Source of the DNA: Pomphorhynchus laevis
Lineage: Eukaryota > Acanthocephala > Palaeacanthocephala > Echinorhynchida > Pomphorhynchidae
Length of the DNA stretch: 64,000 nucleotides
NCBI GenBank assembly: GCA_012934845.2
Contig: WNNJ02000771.1
Location: forward strand, 1 to 64,000
Reading direction: 5' to 3'
The notes beneath the pieces are model-generated. The model had not been told where the DNA came from. It was given only the letters and a program-made list of their open reading frames with translations, and searched no databases. Position numbers and translations under genes: made by a program. This document shows positions 1-10,973 of this stretch, one piece after another (the stretch's first letter is position 1; every line of letters begins with the position of its first letter).

Positions 1-94
1 TCCCAACGTTTTAAACTTCTTACCACTTCATCTACTTGTCGTATCTTTCCTGACCGCTCCCCTTCTGATATTGCCCAGCTCAATTTAGCTCGCA

Positions 95-1054
95 TTGAGA
101 AACATCGACGTGAAACAAACGGCGAGTCATCCTTATCTATACGTAAAATCAACGGAAATTTTCACGTTCTTCACACAAGGCCAAAAATTCGATGGCGTCC
201 CATCTCTCCCCTTGTCTTCTTCGCTAGTCGATCTCGCTCCTAAGCATACTTTTCGTCTTAGTCTATTCAACACTCGCTCCATTCTTCATAAAGCTGATAT
301 GCTTCTCGATATCTTCGATCAATTATCTATCGATATTCTCTGCATTACCGAATCCTGGCACTCTGACTCCGACGATCTTGCTATTCGTCGTCTATGTCGC
401 TCTGGTTGTTCTTTAGTTGAATCAGCTCGTCCAATTGCCTCTCATACATCTACTGATTTTAACCATGGCGGTATAGTTGCCATTGCTCGTCACCCAATGT
501 CTTTACGTAAAATTAACGTTAACATCCGTTACACTTCGTTCGAATTACTCATATGCAGATTATCAACTCCTTTCCCTCTGGAACTTGTGATTGTATACCG
601 TCCAGGTTCAGTTGCCCCATCACGTATCTTCTTTAACGACCTTGCAGATCTTATGTCTCACTGTTCATTGTCTTATACTCCTTTTGTTCTCGGTGACTTT
701 AACATTCGTCTTGATCGCCCGGCTGACTCTGACTCTATCACTTTAACTAATCTTTTTTCTGATTTTAACTATAAATTACTTTCAACAAGCCCAACTCATA
801 TTCTCGGCGGTGCTCTCGACATCATTGCTGTTCCTAACTGCTTCAATGACTATACCTCCTTGTCAATTACTGATCCTGGTTTGTCCGATCATTTCCTTGT
901 CACTCTTACTCTTACTCGTCCCCATCCTCCTTCTCCGCCTTTACCATTATCCACACCAAGTCGACCCTGGAAACTTCTCGATATCCCTATTCTCTGCACA
1001 GCCTTACTCAATTCTTCACTCTTTTCACTTCCTCTTAACTATCTCTCCCGATGA
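95..1054 (+). CDS. LINE family 1 endonuclease domain (partial ORF)
   Basis: 319-codon open frame with the exonuclease-endonuclease-phosphatase fold of LINE endonucleases. Visible motifs are LFNTRSILHKADML (substrate-facing N-x-R start), ITESWHSDSD (catalytic E), VIVYRPGS, FVLGDFNIRLD (catalytic D-x-N) and DPGLSDHFLV (terminal S-D-H). The enzyme would nick target DNA for target-primed reverse transcription. The ATG of this frame is probably not the true start, because the homologous reading continues to the window edge in another frame. The frame then shifts and the protein continues at about 1020-1370 with a basic linker (PWFDSDCSLSKRRLRHSFR). Confidence 0.8.
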   Translation: MRNIDVKQTASHPYLYVKSTEIFTFFTQGQKFDGVPSLPLSSSLVDLAPKHTFRLSLFNTRSILHKADMLLDIFDQLSIDILCITESWHSDSDDLAIRRLCRSGCSLVESARPIASHTSTDFNHGGIVAIARHPMSLRKINVNIRYTSFELLICRLSTPFPLELVIVYRPGSVAPSRIFFNDLADLMSHCSLSYTPFVLGDFNIRLDRPADSDSITLTNLFSDFNYKLLSTSPTHILGGALDIIAVPNCFNDYTSLSITDPGLSDHFLVTLTLTRPHPPSPPLPLSTPSRPWKLLDIPILCTALLNSSLFSLPLNYLSR

Positions 1055-1399
1055 TCTCTGCATTCTGTTTGATTCTGAACTTATGTCTATCATCAATAAA
1101 CTTCTGCCTAGTCGAATCCGACGCTCTCAGCGCTTGCGCCATGCTCCCTGGTTCGATTCTGACTGTAGTCTTTCTAAGCGTCGACTCCGTCACTCTTTTC
1201 GTGTGTATAATCGCTTTCTTAAACGTTCTCCCAACTCACTCCCTCCAAATCTCCGTGATTCCTACTTTTCTCTACGCCGTTCACATTTTATTTTTATACG
1301 TACTAAATGTACTATCTTTTGGCGAAATCAATTCGAGTCATCTTCCAACTCTAAATCTCATTAGAAAATCTTAAACTCAATTCCTTCACGATCATCTTC

Positions 1400-2560
1400 C
1401 CCTTGTAATATAAATCATGATGAATTTTCTTCTTATCTACAAACTAAGCTATCTAATTTACTTTCCTACTACCCATAGCACCCTTGTACCCATATTATCT
1501 TTAAATACTTCCCTCCCAGAACTATTCCACCTTCTTCCCGTTTCGTCTGATGAAGTTTCTTCGGTTCTGCTGTCATTACCTAATAAAACCTCTCCTTCTG
1601 ACCCAATTCCACTCACTTGCTTAAAAATATCTGCTCCTATATCTCACCCTTCCTAAACACATTGTTCAACTTGTCCATCCGTGGCCGTACATTTCCTTCC
1701 GTCTGGAAATGCGTCACTGTTCGTTCTCTCATCAAAAGGCAATCTCTCGACTCCTCACTACCATCTTCGTACCGTTTTATTTCACTTATCTTAACCCTCT
1801 CTAAACTCCTTAGCGTTTTGTTCTTAAGCAAGTTAATACATATCTCTATTCCTCTAACTTATTTCGTCCCTTCCAAGCCGCTTTTCGCTCTAATTACTCT
1901 ACCGAAATTGCATGTATTAAAGTTTATAACGACTTACTCATATCGCGCGATCATAAATTATGTAGTGTCATAGTTTCTCTTGATCTATCGTCTGCTTTTG
2001 ACATCGTCGATCACTCGATTCTTCTACATCGCCTTCGTCATGATTATGGCTTCTCTTTACCCACTGTATCATGGTTTTCTTCATATCTATCAAACCGTAC
2101 ATTTCGCGTATATTCTAACTCTTCTTTCCCATCCTTCATCCATCTCGACCGGTGTTACACAAGGCTCCGTTTTAGGCCCTTTACTTTTCTCCCTTCTTCT
2201 TGGTGATTTGTCTTCGATTTCTCATAGATTTAACTTCCATGTTATGCAATATTCTGATGACATTCTCATCTATGATCATGCACCTGTTTATCGTATTCAC
2301 GATCTTAGTGTTTCCGCTTCGGACTGTCTTGTCTCAATTTCCAATCATCTTTCTTCCCTTCGCCTTTCTCTGAATCCTGATAAATCCAAAATTATGTGGA
2401 TCCTACCTCGACGCCTCGGCTTCGAACCTCCCTCCGTATCATTAAATTCTACAATTCTTCCTATCGTTGATAATTTCGTTTTCCTAGGCTTTCATTTTGA
2501 CAACCGACTTTCACTTAAACCTTTCGTTAGAGATAAAGTACGCTCATCTACTTGATACTC
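1400..2560 (+). pseudogene. LINE family 1 reverse transcriptase, broken
   Basis: Reverse transcriptase segment spread over shifted frames. Signs in order are the finger motif (SLPSSYR, 1755-1780), the palm A region DLSSAFDIVDH (1980-2015 region), [14 protein letters not shown] (about 2150-2190) and the active-site box QYSDDILIYDHA (about 2245-2285, YSDD for the usual YADD). The end of the polymerase is LSLNPDKSKIMWILPRR. Together these are the standard LINE RT blocks. Frames must be changed several times between 1400 and 2560, so no full protein is possible from this copy. Confidence 0.75.
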
Positions 2561-3205
2561 CGCAACCTCCGTCAAGTTCGTAGATTGATCGATTTCCTTC
2601 TTGTATGACTCTCATATCATCTCTCCTTTTTTCTATACTCGATTATTGTCTTAGTCTATTTTCCAACTCACCTAAATCCACTCTTCTTCCCTACAACGCA
2701 TCGTCAACGCAGCTGTCCGAATTCTCCTCCGTCTTCGTCGTTTTGATCATACATCCTACCATCTTGCTTCTCTCGATTTGCCTACAATTTATTGTCGTGT
2801 TCAAATTCGTCTTCTTATCGTTGCTTTCCGCCTTGTAACTTTTCATACCCCTTCATTTCTCAACCTTCCTTTTCTTGATAATTCTCGTCCTGTTTACTGT
2901 TCCTTGCGTTCCTGTAATTCCCTTCTTTTACATGTCCCAAACTACTCTACCTCCTTTGGACTCCGCTCCTTCCTGGTGGCTGCTCCTCTATCGTGGAATC
3001 ATCTGCCCATTCATATACGCCAATCAACTTCCCTGCAGTGCTTCAAACGACAAATCCGATCCCATTTTAACAATTTATCTGCTTGACTTTTTCATTTTTG
3101 TTTGTGGACTTGTAAGCGTACAGCTTGTACGCATTTGCCACATTAAATAAATTTGTATTATTATAATATATATTCACCAATTATTGAAAAAATCCGTATA
3201 TATAT

Positions 3206-3765
3206 ACTAAATGATGTTGCTTGATAGACTGGACTTCGATTCACTACGTTCAGTCACCATGTCACTTCTAGACGACCACTTCAGCATCGAAATGATGAGT
3301 ACCCGGCAACACTCATCAGTAGAATGAGGTACACACTGGTCGTTTCGGTTGCCTGTGTGACATTGTGAATAAAGGCGTTTCCGACACTTTGCTTAATTGT
3401 CTGAGGCTTACGCTCTTAACCAGATCGAATTGCTGTGCGGACCATCCTTAAACACTAGGCAGAGGTTGTTGCTGAATTGTCGCTGCACTCGTTGGATCCT
3501 AAATGGATGCGGCAGGTATAATAGTAGTGCACAGATGTGCTGAGTATATAACTGTCTAGGATTTCTTACGAAATACGGCATTTATACTAAATGGTGTTGC
3601 TTGATAGACTGGACTTCGATTCACGACTTTCAGTCACCATGTCACTTCTAGACGACCACTTCAGCATCGAAATGATGAGTACCCGGCAACACTCATCAGT
3701 AGAATGAGGTACACGCTGGTCGTTACGGTTGCCTGTGTGACAATATGATTATAGGCGTTTCCGAC
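3206..3765. repeat. Tandem SINE-like repeat, two units
   Basis: Two nearly identical units of about 175 bases (3206-3380 and 3587-3762), separated by about 200 unrelated bases. Each has a tRNA-type B-box-like stretch (gacttcgattcac) and the conserved block that on the - strand reads GAAAC ... CTGATGA, with flanking complementary arms. The same block occurs in diverged form at 57.5-58.0 kb. On the + strand the arms are 3272-3278 with 3347-3353, 3305-3310 with 3358-3363, and 3262-3270 with 3320-3327. See the hammerhead-like finding. The SINE assignment is inferred from the B-box only. Confidence 0.55.
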
Positions 3766-3769
3766 ACGT

Positions 3770-4105
3770 TTCCGACCATTGCTCTTCATTATTTACATCA
3801 ACGAGCTTACTACAGCTATTTCGAGTCCATGTGGTTTATATGCCGACGACTTGAAAATTTGGCGACCAATAATCGATAGCCGAGATCCAATGATACTCCA
3901 GAGAGACATTGATAATATTAAGGTATGGTGTAATCAACGGGACTGATATTAAACCCCGATAAGTCAAAACATATGCGCATCGGACATCTACACATCAATT
4001 TGTCATATACCGTTGACGGAAGAGATATTGAAACAGTTCCCCAATTTCAAGACCTTGGAGTGATCGTAAATAAAAGCTTATCGACCATCCCACATACCAG
4101 TCACA
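3770..4105 (+). mobile_element. CR1-like LINE fragment (RT palm)
   Basis: The + strand reads LFIIYINELTT, then LYADDLKIWRP (intact YADD active site), then downstream RT/thumb text ending VNKSLSTIPHTSHTVAK. It belongs to the same CR1-like family as the copy lying in the opposite direction from 4105. At about 4105 the two meet in inverted orientation, both near the YADDLKIW box. It is truncated at both ends. Confidence 0.7.
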
Positions 4106-5170
4106 CAGTTGCCAAATTTTTAGGTCGTTTGCATATAAAAGAGAGTGTGAGTTCAAAATGAAAGGAAGGTCATTAATGAAAATACAGAATAACAATGGGC
4201 CGAGGACCGAACCCTGCGGAACTCCAACATTGATCGGATAAGGATCATAAAGAGAACCATTTACAACAACCTGATAGAATCTGTTAGATAAAAATTCTTT
4301 TATCCAGCGAATAATAAGTGGATCAATGTTTAGAGCACGAATTTTCTGAATCAAGATGTCATGTGGAACCATATCAAACGCTTTTGAAAAATCAAAAAAT
4401 ACTATATCAACATCAAAGCCATTATCAACTAACGAACCCCAGCTATTCTGGGCAATCAAGAGATTAGTGATTGTTGAGCGATCCCTTCGAAATCCATGTT
4501 GATTGTTACACAATAATTTGTTGGATTCTAGATAATCGCTTAGAATGCGGTATATTATCCTTTCCAAAACTCGACAGAATACACACGTTAGACTTATCGG
4601 GCGATAATTTTCAACTGAAGATGGATCACCTTTCTTCAAAATGGGCCTTATCAACGAAAGTTTCCAATTCATCGGGACACAACCGAAGTACAAGGAGGCG
4701 ACACAAATCCAATATAGTGGTATGCCGATAACATCAGCGATATTCTTGAGAAATACCGGTGGTAAACGATCAGGACAAATATAACCTGACGATTTAAGCC
4801 GCTTGAGCTCTAGCACTACATCATTAACAGAAAACATCTGAAGAATGTTTATATTCGATGGACAGTACGAGGCATAGGTGACGGAGGAGGATTTACGAAC
4901 TCCTATGCAAAAATGTTGAGCAAAAGCATTCGCTATGTCAACATATTTAATCAATGTGCAACCATCAGTATCAACAAGTGAACCAATGTGTTTATTTTTG
5001 TTGTTGAAATTAGCATAATTGAATACGGATTTAGGATTATGAATTGACATTTGAGCAATTTTCTCTTCAAATTGACATTGTTTGAAGCGCTTAAGAAATG
5101 TGAACCGATTTCTGGCCTCTTTATACCTACAGTAATCAATACTATTATTAGAAAACAACTGGAATTTCAT
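3995..5170 (-). CDS. CR1-like LINE reverse transcriptase (partial, degenerate)
   Basis: 391-codon frame. RT motifs in order are KLSLIRPILKKGDPSSVENYRP (fingers, shown here only as family text), QHGFRRDRSTITNLL, DIVFFDFSKAFDMVPHD (palm A aspartate present), [17 protein letters not shown], and LLYANDLKIW where the second catalytic aspartate is Asn. After that box the frame enters unrelated inverted sequence, so the last 45 or so codons are not RT. This is a dead copy. Confidence 0.75.
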   Translation of the reverse strand: MKFQLFSNNSIDYCRYKEARNRFTFLKRFKQCQFEEKIAQMSIHNPKSVFNYANFNNKNKHIGSLVDTDGCTLIKYVDIANAFAQHFCIGVRKSSSVTYASYCPSNINILQMFSVNDVVLELKRLKSSGYICPDRLPPVFLKNIADVIGIPLYWICVASLYFGCVPMNWKLSLIRPILKKGDPSSVENYRPISLTCVFCRVLERIIYRILSDYLESNKLLCNNQHGFRRDRSTITNLLIAQNSWGSLVDNGFDVDIVFFDFSKAFDMVPHDILIQKIRALNIDPLIIRWIKEFLSNRFYQVVVNGSLYDPYPINVGVPQGSVLGPLLFCIFINDLPFILNSHSLLYANDLKIWQLCDWYVGWSISFYLRSLQGLEIGELFQYLFRQRYMTN

Positions 5171-6075
5171 TTTTTTTTAATTTTAAAGCATTCTTTAACT
5201 CTTTGTCAAACCAAGGTTTATGGTGTATACGATTTGCAACGGTTTTACGGGGCGAAAATCGTATGAGTAATTCCTTACGGGTGACTTCTAACTGATAGCA
5301 TACCTTATCAACCCCAACATAAAACGGACTGAGCCATGAAATACTTAATAGATTCTGACGCACAAGTTCGAAGTTAGTTTTAAAATAATTTAAAGAATTC
5401 TGTTGTAATCTACAAGCTGAAGGACGTGTAAAATCTGAGTAGAAATTGAGAACACAGTGATCTGACCTTCGCAAAGGATCGGAGTGCGTAACTTCGTGTA
5501 TATCGTATTTATTCGATGTTAGACAAATATCAAGTAGCGATTGATTTTCTTGGGAAAATCGGGTAAATTTTGAAACATGTTGGGTAAGGTTTAGCGAGTT
5601 AATCATATCAAGAAATAATGATGTGGACGGACTACACACAGAATATGTGTAGGTGTTCCAATCTACTGTCGCTAAGTTGAAATCACCAACTATAAAAAGA
5701 TTTGGTTTGGATCCAAACTCTAGAATGTAATCGATCAAGCAACAAACATCTGAAGTGGGATTGCGATAGATTAAGCCTAAAGTCACTGAACCAAGGGTAG
5801 GAAGAGACACACTACCCCACAATAACTCGATTCCATCGGACGCTCGTACATCTAGCAATTTAAACACTAAACTATTATGCACATAGATAATCACTCCACC
5901 ACCATCGGAGATAAATCTGTCAACTCGATAAGATGTATAATTTTCAATCCAGATCTCAGCATCAGTAATTCTATCATGAAGCCATGTTTCAGTAATAGCA
6001 ACTAATAGCGGATGCGAATTCTCAATGCGGAGTTTTAATTCGTCAATTTTTGGAAGAAGACTACGGGCGTTCGTA
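4105..6075 (-). mobile_element. CR1-like LINE copy, truncated at both ends
   Basis: Reads on the - strand from NARSLLPKIDELK and AITETWLHD (endonuclease start, about 6070-5950) through endonuclease (GDFNLATVDW, RRSDHCVLNF), then linker and RT to LLYANDLKIW at about 4100. Two long frames cover it (5894-5148 and 5170-3995). They overlap out of register near a run of T/A at 5168-5180, which looks like a single indel. The active-site box is YAND rather than YADD, so the polymerase would be inactive even if the frame were whole. The 3' end is missing because the element runs into an inverted piece at about 4105. Confidence 0.8.
5148..5894 (-). CDS. CR1-like LINE endonuclease (partial)
   Basis: 248-codon frame containing LGLIYRNPTS, FIVGDFNLATVDWN (catalytic D-x-N), SLLDICLTSN, and DPLRRSDHCVLNF (terminal S-D-H). 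The linker reads KPWFDKELKNALKLKK. The ATG is internal: the domain continues upstream to about 6070 on the same strand (GGGVIIYVHNSLV), where the 5' part has been lost. It would nick DNA for retrotransposition. Confidence 0.75.
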   Translation of the reverse strand: MIIYVHNSLVFKLLDVRASDGIELLWGSVSLPTLGSVTLGLIYRNPTSDVCCLIDYILEFGSKPNLFIVGDFNLATVDWNTYTYSVCSPSTSLFLDMINSLNLTQHVSKFTRFSQENQSLLDICLTSNKYDIHEVTHSDPLRRSDHCVLNFYSDFTRPSACRLQQNSLNYFKTNFELVRQNLLSISWLSPFYVGVDKVCYQLEVTRKELLIRFSPRKTVANRIHHKPWFDKELKNALKLKKNEIPVVF

Positions 6076-6620
6076 TATAATTATTATTATTAATACAGGT
6101 CATAGCCATAAGGCTGTTTTGACCGCTCACATAAAAAACAAATAAATACAAGAAAAAAATCAAAAAAATCGTTCAGTATATATATCAGAACCATGGGTAC
6201 TGCAGCAACCACCATTCGTTCTCATTTCGAATCCAGTTCTTTATATTGGATTTAAATTCATTGATTGTATGCACCGCAACGACATCAACTGGAAAACGAT
6301 TCCAAATATTCACCGCTCGATGAGACAGTCGGAAATGAAGAGGGTATTTTCCGTGCTCATGTACTACTAGTACTTTCGAGTGCCCTCTACGTCCATCCCG
6401 TTCATTGAGTTCAACTCTATTTACTGGAAAGTTTTCATCTTTTTTAACTAGTCGATACATAGCTAGAAGGTCGAAAAGAAGGAACCTTTCACGCACTGTC
6501 GGCATATTCAAACTTTTTATTCGTGCTTCATAGGGAAGATATCGTACCTGAGGACATAATTTCGTAAACCGTAATAACAAACATTCTAAGCTTAAGGGTA
6601 GAGTCTGCTGAGCCAACGAT
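6076..6620 (-). mobile_element. CR1-like LINE 3' end
   Basis: The frame 6616-6185 ends a CR1-like protein (RFTKLCPQVRYLPYEARIKS ... LSHRAVNIWNRFPVDVV ... RNENEWWLLQYPWF), the usual C-terminal LINE text. The 3' UTR runs to a short TAA/ATT microsatellite tail at 6075-6092, the normal end of CR1-type LINEs. The next element begins directly after the tail, so two copies sit head to tail. A frame at 6853-6635 next to it shows TPFLDVLIKR, reminiscent of PLE reverse transcriptase, but is too short to assign. Confidence 0.65.
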
Positions 6621-7515
6621 ATCGGTATGTATGACTAATAATGCTCGCTACGTCGCTCAAGAGCCGACCACAATGGGGAGGAGTAATGGACAATATTTCT
6701 TAAACATTTATTATGCACATATGAAATATTTGAAATTACGAATGACTTTTGAGCGGCGGAGGTAGGATTGAATGATTTACCTGTAGAGGCATCCAATGTA
6801 TTTGAGTCTTGCTCCGCACGTTTAATCAAGACATCGAGAAAAGGAGTACTCATATGAGATTCAGAAGAAATGCTCTACAGAATTCGAGAATCCTTAGAAT
6901 TTAGCCTTTAGTTTTATATATTATTAATATAAAAAAATGATTTATTTTAACGTGGCAAATGCGTGCCAGCGCACGCTTACATGACCACAACAAAACAAAA
7001 ATGTAAATCATGTGTTGAGAAGGTGTGAACGGAGGAGGTGTTTGAATGTGATAAAGGAGGGAACGCAACGGACGACGAGAGGGAGTTGATTCCAGGCAAG
7101 TGAGGCGGCGACGAGGAAGGATCAGAGACCGTAGTTGTTGGAGTAATTAGGAACGTGGAGTAAGAGGGTATGACAGGAATACAGCGATAGCGAGGTGGGG
7201 CGAGTGTCGTCTAAGAAAGGAAGGTTTATGAACGATGGGGAGCCGACAGCGATGCGACGAAAAGTTACGAGAAAAAGGCGGAGTTTGATGCGGATGTGGA
7301 TGGTGGGCCAGGAGAGTTGGGCAAGATATGTGGTCGAAGCGACGGAGACAAAAGAGCACTCAAACGCCGGAGTTGATTATGCGTTGTGTGGTAGGATGAT
7401 GGATTTTGGAGAATTGGCGAAAAGGCTGAGAGAGTAATCGATTTTAGGGAAAAGAAGCGATGAAGGAAGAGACATACAAGAACGGAAGTCGATAAGGGAG
7501 CGGATACTGCGGATT

Positions 7516-8160
7516 TCACAGAATTAAGTTAGACGAGTGGACCTTGTCACGGACGAAGGGTTTAAGGGAAAGGTGATCATCGAAATGGAAGCCTAAGAAA
7601 GTGATATTGTGGACTATGGGGATGGTCGATGAGGCAAAAGATACAGTGGGAGGAGATATGTTTGGTTTACGGTGGAGGATCCACATTTTTTTAGACTTGT
7701 CTGGGTTTAGAACGAGATGGAGATTGGATAGACGTTCGTAGATAGAAGAAAGACAGTTGGAGGCAGAATTGCCGATATCGTGTATGCGATGTGCGTGTGC
7801 ATGATCATAGATGTGGATGTCATCTGTGTATTGCATGACGTAAAAGGAAAAATGTTTGATAAACGGAGAGAGATCACCAAGCAGAGGAGAGAAAAGCAGG
7901 GGACCTAGGATTGAACCTTGTGGGATCCCGCAAAAGATAGGGAGTGGAGGGGAGGATGATGAATTAGAACAGACGCGAAAGGAACCGTTGGATATATATG
8001 AGGTAAACCATGATACGGAGGAAGAAGAAAAGTTGTAATCATAACGAATGCAATAAAGCAAGACGTAGTGGTCGACAATGTCGAATGCGGAGGAGAGATC
8101 GAGGGAGATGTGAACACTATATAGAGCCTTGTCTCGAGAAATGAGAGTGTCGTTGTACAC
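7516..8160 (-). CDS. LINE family 2 reverse transcriptase (partial ORF)
   Basis: 214-codon frame with SLDLSSAFDIVDHYVLLYCI (palm A aspartates), FCGIPQGSILGPLLFSPLLG, and VMQYTDDIHIYDHA (active site YTDD). LVLNPDKSKKMWILHRK and FLGFHFDDHLSLKPF follow. It continues the finger part in the frame 8450-8163 (SYRPISLLPTLSKLLERLIL) after a short break near 8160. This is the best preserved RT of its family here, but it is separated from the endonuclease by the foreign 8455-8912 segment. Confidence 0.75.
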   Translation of the reverse strand: MYNDTLISRDKALYSVHISLDLSSAFDIVDHYVLLYCIRYDYNFSSSSVSWFTSYISNGSFRVCSNSSSSPPLPIFCGIPQGSILGPLLFSPLLGDLSPFIKHFSFYVMQYTDDIHIYDHAHAHRIHDIGNSASNCLSSIYERLSNLHLVLNPDKSKKMWILHRKPNISPPTVSFASSTIPIVHNITFLGFHFDDHLSLKPFVRDKVHSSNLIL

Positions 8161-8454
8161 TTTTATGCACGCGATTTCTGTCGAGTGATAGAGCGGAAAG
8201 CGGATTTGAAAGGAGGGTACAGATTGGATGAGGAGAGATAAGCTTTGATTTGTATTAAGATGAGGCGTTCTAAGAGCTTTGAAAGAGTAGGGAGTAGTGA
8301 AATGGGGCGATAGCTAGAAGGAAGGGAGAGGTCGAGCGATTGTTTCTTAAGGAGGGGACGAACGATTGCGGATTTCCAGTGTGAAGGGAAGACATGACTG
8401 CGGATAGAGGAGTTAAACAAGGTTGTGAGAAAGGGGGTATCGATGGCCAATGCT

Positions 8455-8912
8455 ACTATATTACAAAGAATACCGTTTTAAGCTCGTAATGCTCTGTTGG
8501 ATAATCGTAGAGGATTTGCTACTTTATTCATGATCACAATTAATCAGATAAAACGGGTGTCCCTTGTTGAACCGTCTTAGATTTGTTACCATTTATTGTC
8601 GTGGATACCCGTGAATTCCCTTCACCATAAAGTACACGGCTAGCACATGTATGTACATTAAACCCCAACGAACACTTATAACATTCACCCGAGTAGGCGT
8701 TGTGAGTAGCTCAGATTTGAAAATTCAGTGCATAATTTGCTATCAAGTCATAGAATCCATGCTAAAATGTTAACCTCACCCTTGTTAATTGGAAACTTCG
8801 CTTGGATACTGTATTCTAAATGAGATCATACTATATATTTATATAATTAGCCAAAACATGAAGGTGATAGGTGAGAAAGAATATTCTTAATAATGTAAAG
8901 ATTTCTCTTAGC
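8455..8912. other. Foreign segment inside LINE family 2
   Basis: About 460 bases without counterpart in LINE family 1 and without a usable reading frame. AT content is higher than in the LINE on both sides. Its right end is a nearly perfect inverted repeat (8892-8913 with 8916-8937, two mismatches). I do not recognise the source. Confidence 0.4.
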
Positions 8913-8937
8913 TTCAGCTAAGTGGAATCTTTACATT
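8892..8937. repeat. Imperfect palindrome, 22-base arms
   Basis: Arm AATGTAAAGATTTCTCTTAG at 8892 mirrors AGCTAAGTGGAATCTTTACA ending at 8937, with a 2-base centre and two mismatches. It lies at the junction between the foreign segment and LINE family 2. Confidence 0.7.
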
Positions 8938-9518
8938 AGGTAGGAAGGGGATCGGCAGGTGAGGTTTTGCTGGGCAAGGGAATGAGAACATATGAGTCTT
9001 CGGAATGTTAAACAGGGAGAAGATGAAAGAGTTCCGGGAGAATGAGGCTTGGCGCTGCCGAGTGGGATAGGATAGAGACCGTGGTGTGAGAGAGCAACGT
9101 AGATACTTTGCTTTGAAGAAATGACGAATAATCATGGGGATTGATGTTGTACGTTGGAGAAGAGCGAGCAAGGATTGAGTTAAAAGTATTCCAAAGAGTC
9201 TTAGGGTTGAATGAAGTGATGATTTTATGCAGGCAAAATGATTTGCATTTAGTACGTAGTAGGTGGAGATGAGACGCCGATGAGCAAGATAGGTATCACG
9301 GAAAGACGGAGTGATCGAGCGAAAATCACGTCTGAGAGAGCGGTGATATACTCGAAAAGCATGATGGAGTCGACGCTTTGAGAGTAGACACTGGATGTCA
9401 AACCATGGGGCACGGTGCAAGCGACGGTATGGGTAAGGCTTGATGGGCAAGAGAATATCGAGAATGGATGTGAGTTCAGAGTCGAAAAGTAAGACGAGAT
9501 CGTGAGGAGGGGAATATG

Positions 9519-10300
9519 TTATTGTTGATAGGATAGAGACGATTTGAGTAAGACAGAGCGGAGAAGGGAGAGGTCAAGATTTCTCCAAGGGCTACGTAGG
9601 TGTGTGAGGAGGGGGGTGGTTGTGAGCGAGATCAAGGGTGACAAGAAAGTGATCGGATATACCAGGATCGAAAATGGACAGTGAGGTGTTGGCAGCAAAA
9701 TGATCGGGGACAGCGATGATGTCGAGTGACCAACCAAGTATATGTGTGAGAGCAGTGGAGATTGGTTTGTAGTTATAGTTGAATAGAATGTTGATGAATT
9801 GGATTGACTCGGTGGAAGAGGGGCGGTCGAGGCGGATGTTGAAGTCGCCTAGAACGATTGAAGGGATTGAGGACAAAGAACAGTGGGACAGAAGGTCAGC
9901 GAGTTCGGTAAAAAATAAGGATGTAGGAGCTGATGAACCAAGACGGGATACAATGGCGAGATCTAGAGTGATTGTGTTAGAAGAATGACAAGTGAGCAGT
10001 TCAAAAAAGCGAGGACTGAAAGGGGAAGTGATTTTGCGAAGAAACGTTGGGTGACGGGCGAATGCGACAATGCTGCCATGATTAGAGAATTTAGAAGGGT
10101 TTTTCTAAGGGGGCGAGCGGATTCGACTAGTGAGCAACCGGTAGAGAGCAAACGGTGAATGGAGAGGTCGTTAGAATCGGATTGCCAGGATTCGGTGATG
10201 CAAAAGAGATCGATGGATTGCTTAGTGAATAAGTTATGATGAGATCGGATTGATTGAGAATAGATCTAGTGTTGAGGAGGCCGAGGCGGAAACCGTGTGT
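9519..10300 (-). pseudogene. LINE family 2 endonuclease, broken
   Basis: LGLLNTRSIL at about 10280, SNPGNP (the TESWHS region), then IVLGDFNIRLDRPS (about 9860-9820) and DPGISDHFLVTLDLAH (about 9670-9620) are the LINE endonuclease blocks, each matching family 1. They fall in at least three frames, so this copy makes no enzyme. Confidence 0.7.
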
Positions 10301-10973
10301 AGTGGTGGTAGGGGCTAGTGTAGAATACACATAGGGGAGATGGAGCGCCATTGAATTGTCGGGCAAGTGTGGACAACTTGAAAATTTCCGTCGATGTTTC
10401 GGATGGAGAGAGATGTTTCGCTGTTTTCCTCGCGCGGCGATTTCGGAGGGGGTGCGATCGGGGAAAATGCGAGTGGCTGAAGAGGACATGAGTTTGAATC
10501 GTTGGGAGAGGACAGATTACGCGTGAGAGCAATGCTTGAAAACAACTTTTAGGAGAGGGGGCTGAGAAGGATTAGATTGAGAAGATTTTTTTAGGCGGAT
10601 GAATGCGACAGGAGAAATGTCCTTGAAAAAGGATGGTTTATCCGCAGGAACAAGAGACGAGAGGATGGATCTGAATGCGGAAACATCGTGGTTGAGACGT
10701 GCTTGTGGAGATAAAGAGTTGGAAGGAGTGATATTAGTGACGATGACGCAACAATCGCGAGGAGTAAAGCGTTTCCGTAAAGGAGGACGAGTAACGTGAG
10801 TTGGTGAGATCACGATAGGCGAGCTGTGAGTTGAAGATATCAAGGGATTAGGTTTGACAGCGGAATACAAAAAGGATTTTGATAATAGAGACGATGGTGA
10901 GCGATGTGAGGAAAGGTTATGAGTCAAAGGATTGTTAAGGTTTTTTGAGGTGATTTTGATTGAGGGATGTAGG

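Larger units (their letters stand above)
1..3170 (+). mobile_element. LINE family 1 copy, 5' end outside window
   Basis: Non-LTR retrotransposon of the CR1/L2-like group. An apurinic-type endonuclease domain lies at about 230-930 and a reverse transcriptase at about 1400-2560. A C-terminal segment follows, and the 3' end at about 3100-3165 reads gtacgcatttgccacattaa and then an A/T-rich tail. The element codes in the same sense as the window but is broken into several frames, so this copy is dead. The first bases already code (IFPDRSPSDIA matches the upstream part of LINE family 2), so the element starts before base 1. Related copies lie at 17.4-19.3, 31.3-32.2 and 34.7-35.1 kb. Clade assignment is by motif only. 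Confidence 0.85.

Noticed and set aside
810-1374. 184- and 107-codon frames overlapping the LINE endonuclease
   Set aside because: Out-of-frame shadows; only the frames with endonuclease or linker motifs have family support.
3400-3560. tRNA or 5S gene between the two tandem units
   Set aside because: No cloverleaf or internal promoter pair could be fitted.
7195-8038. Open frames on the + strand at 7195-7437 and 7856-8038
   Set aside because: Antisense shadows of LINE family 2, which codes on the - strand here.
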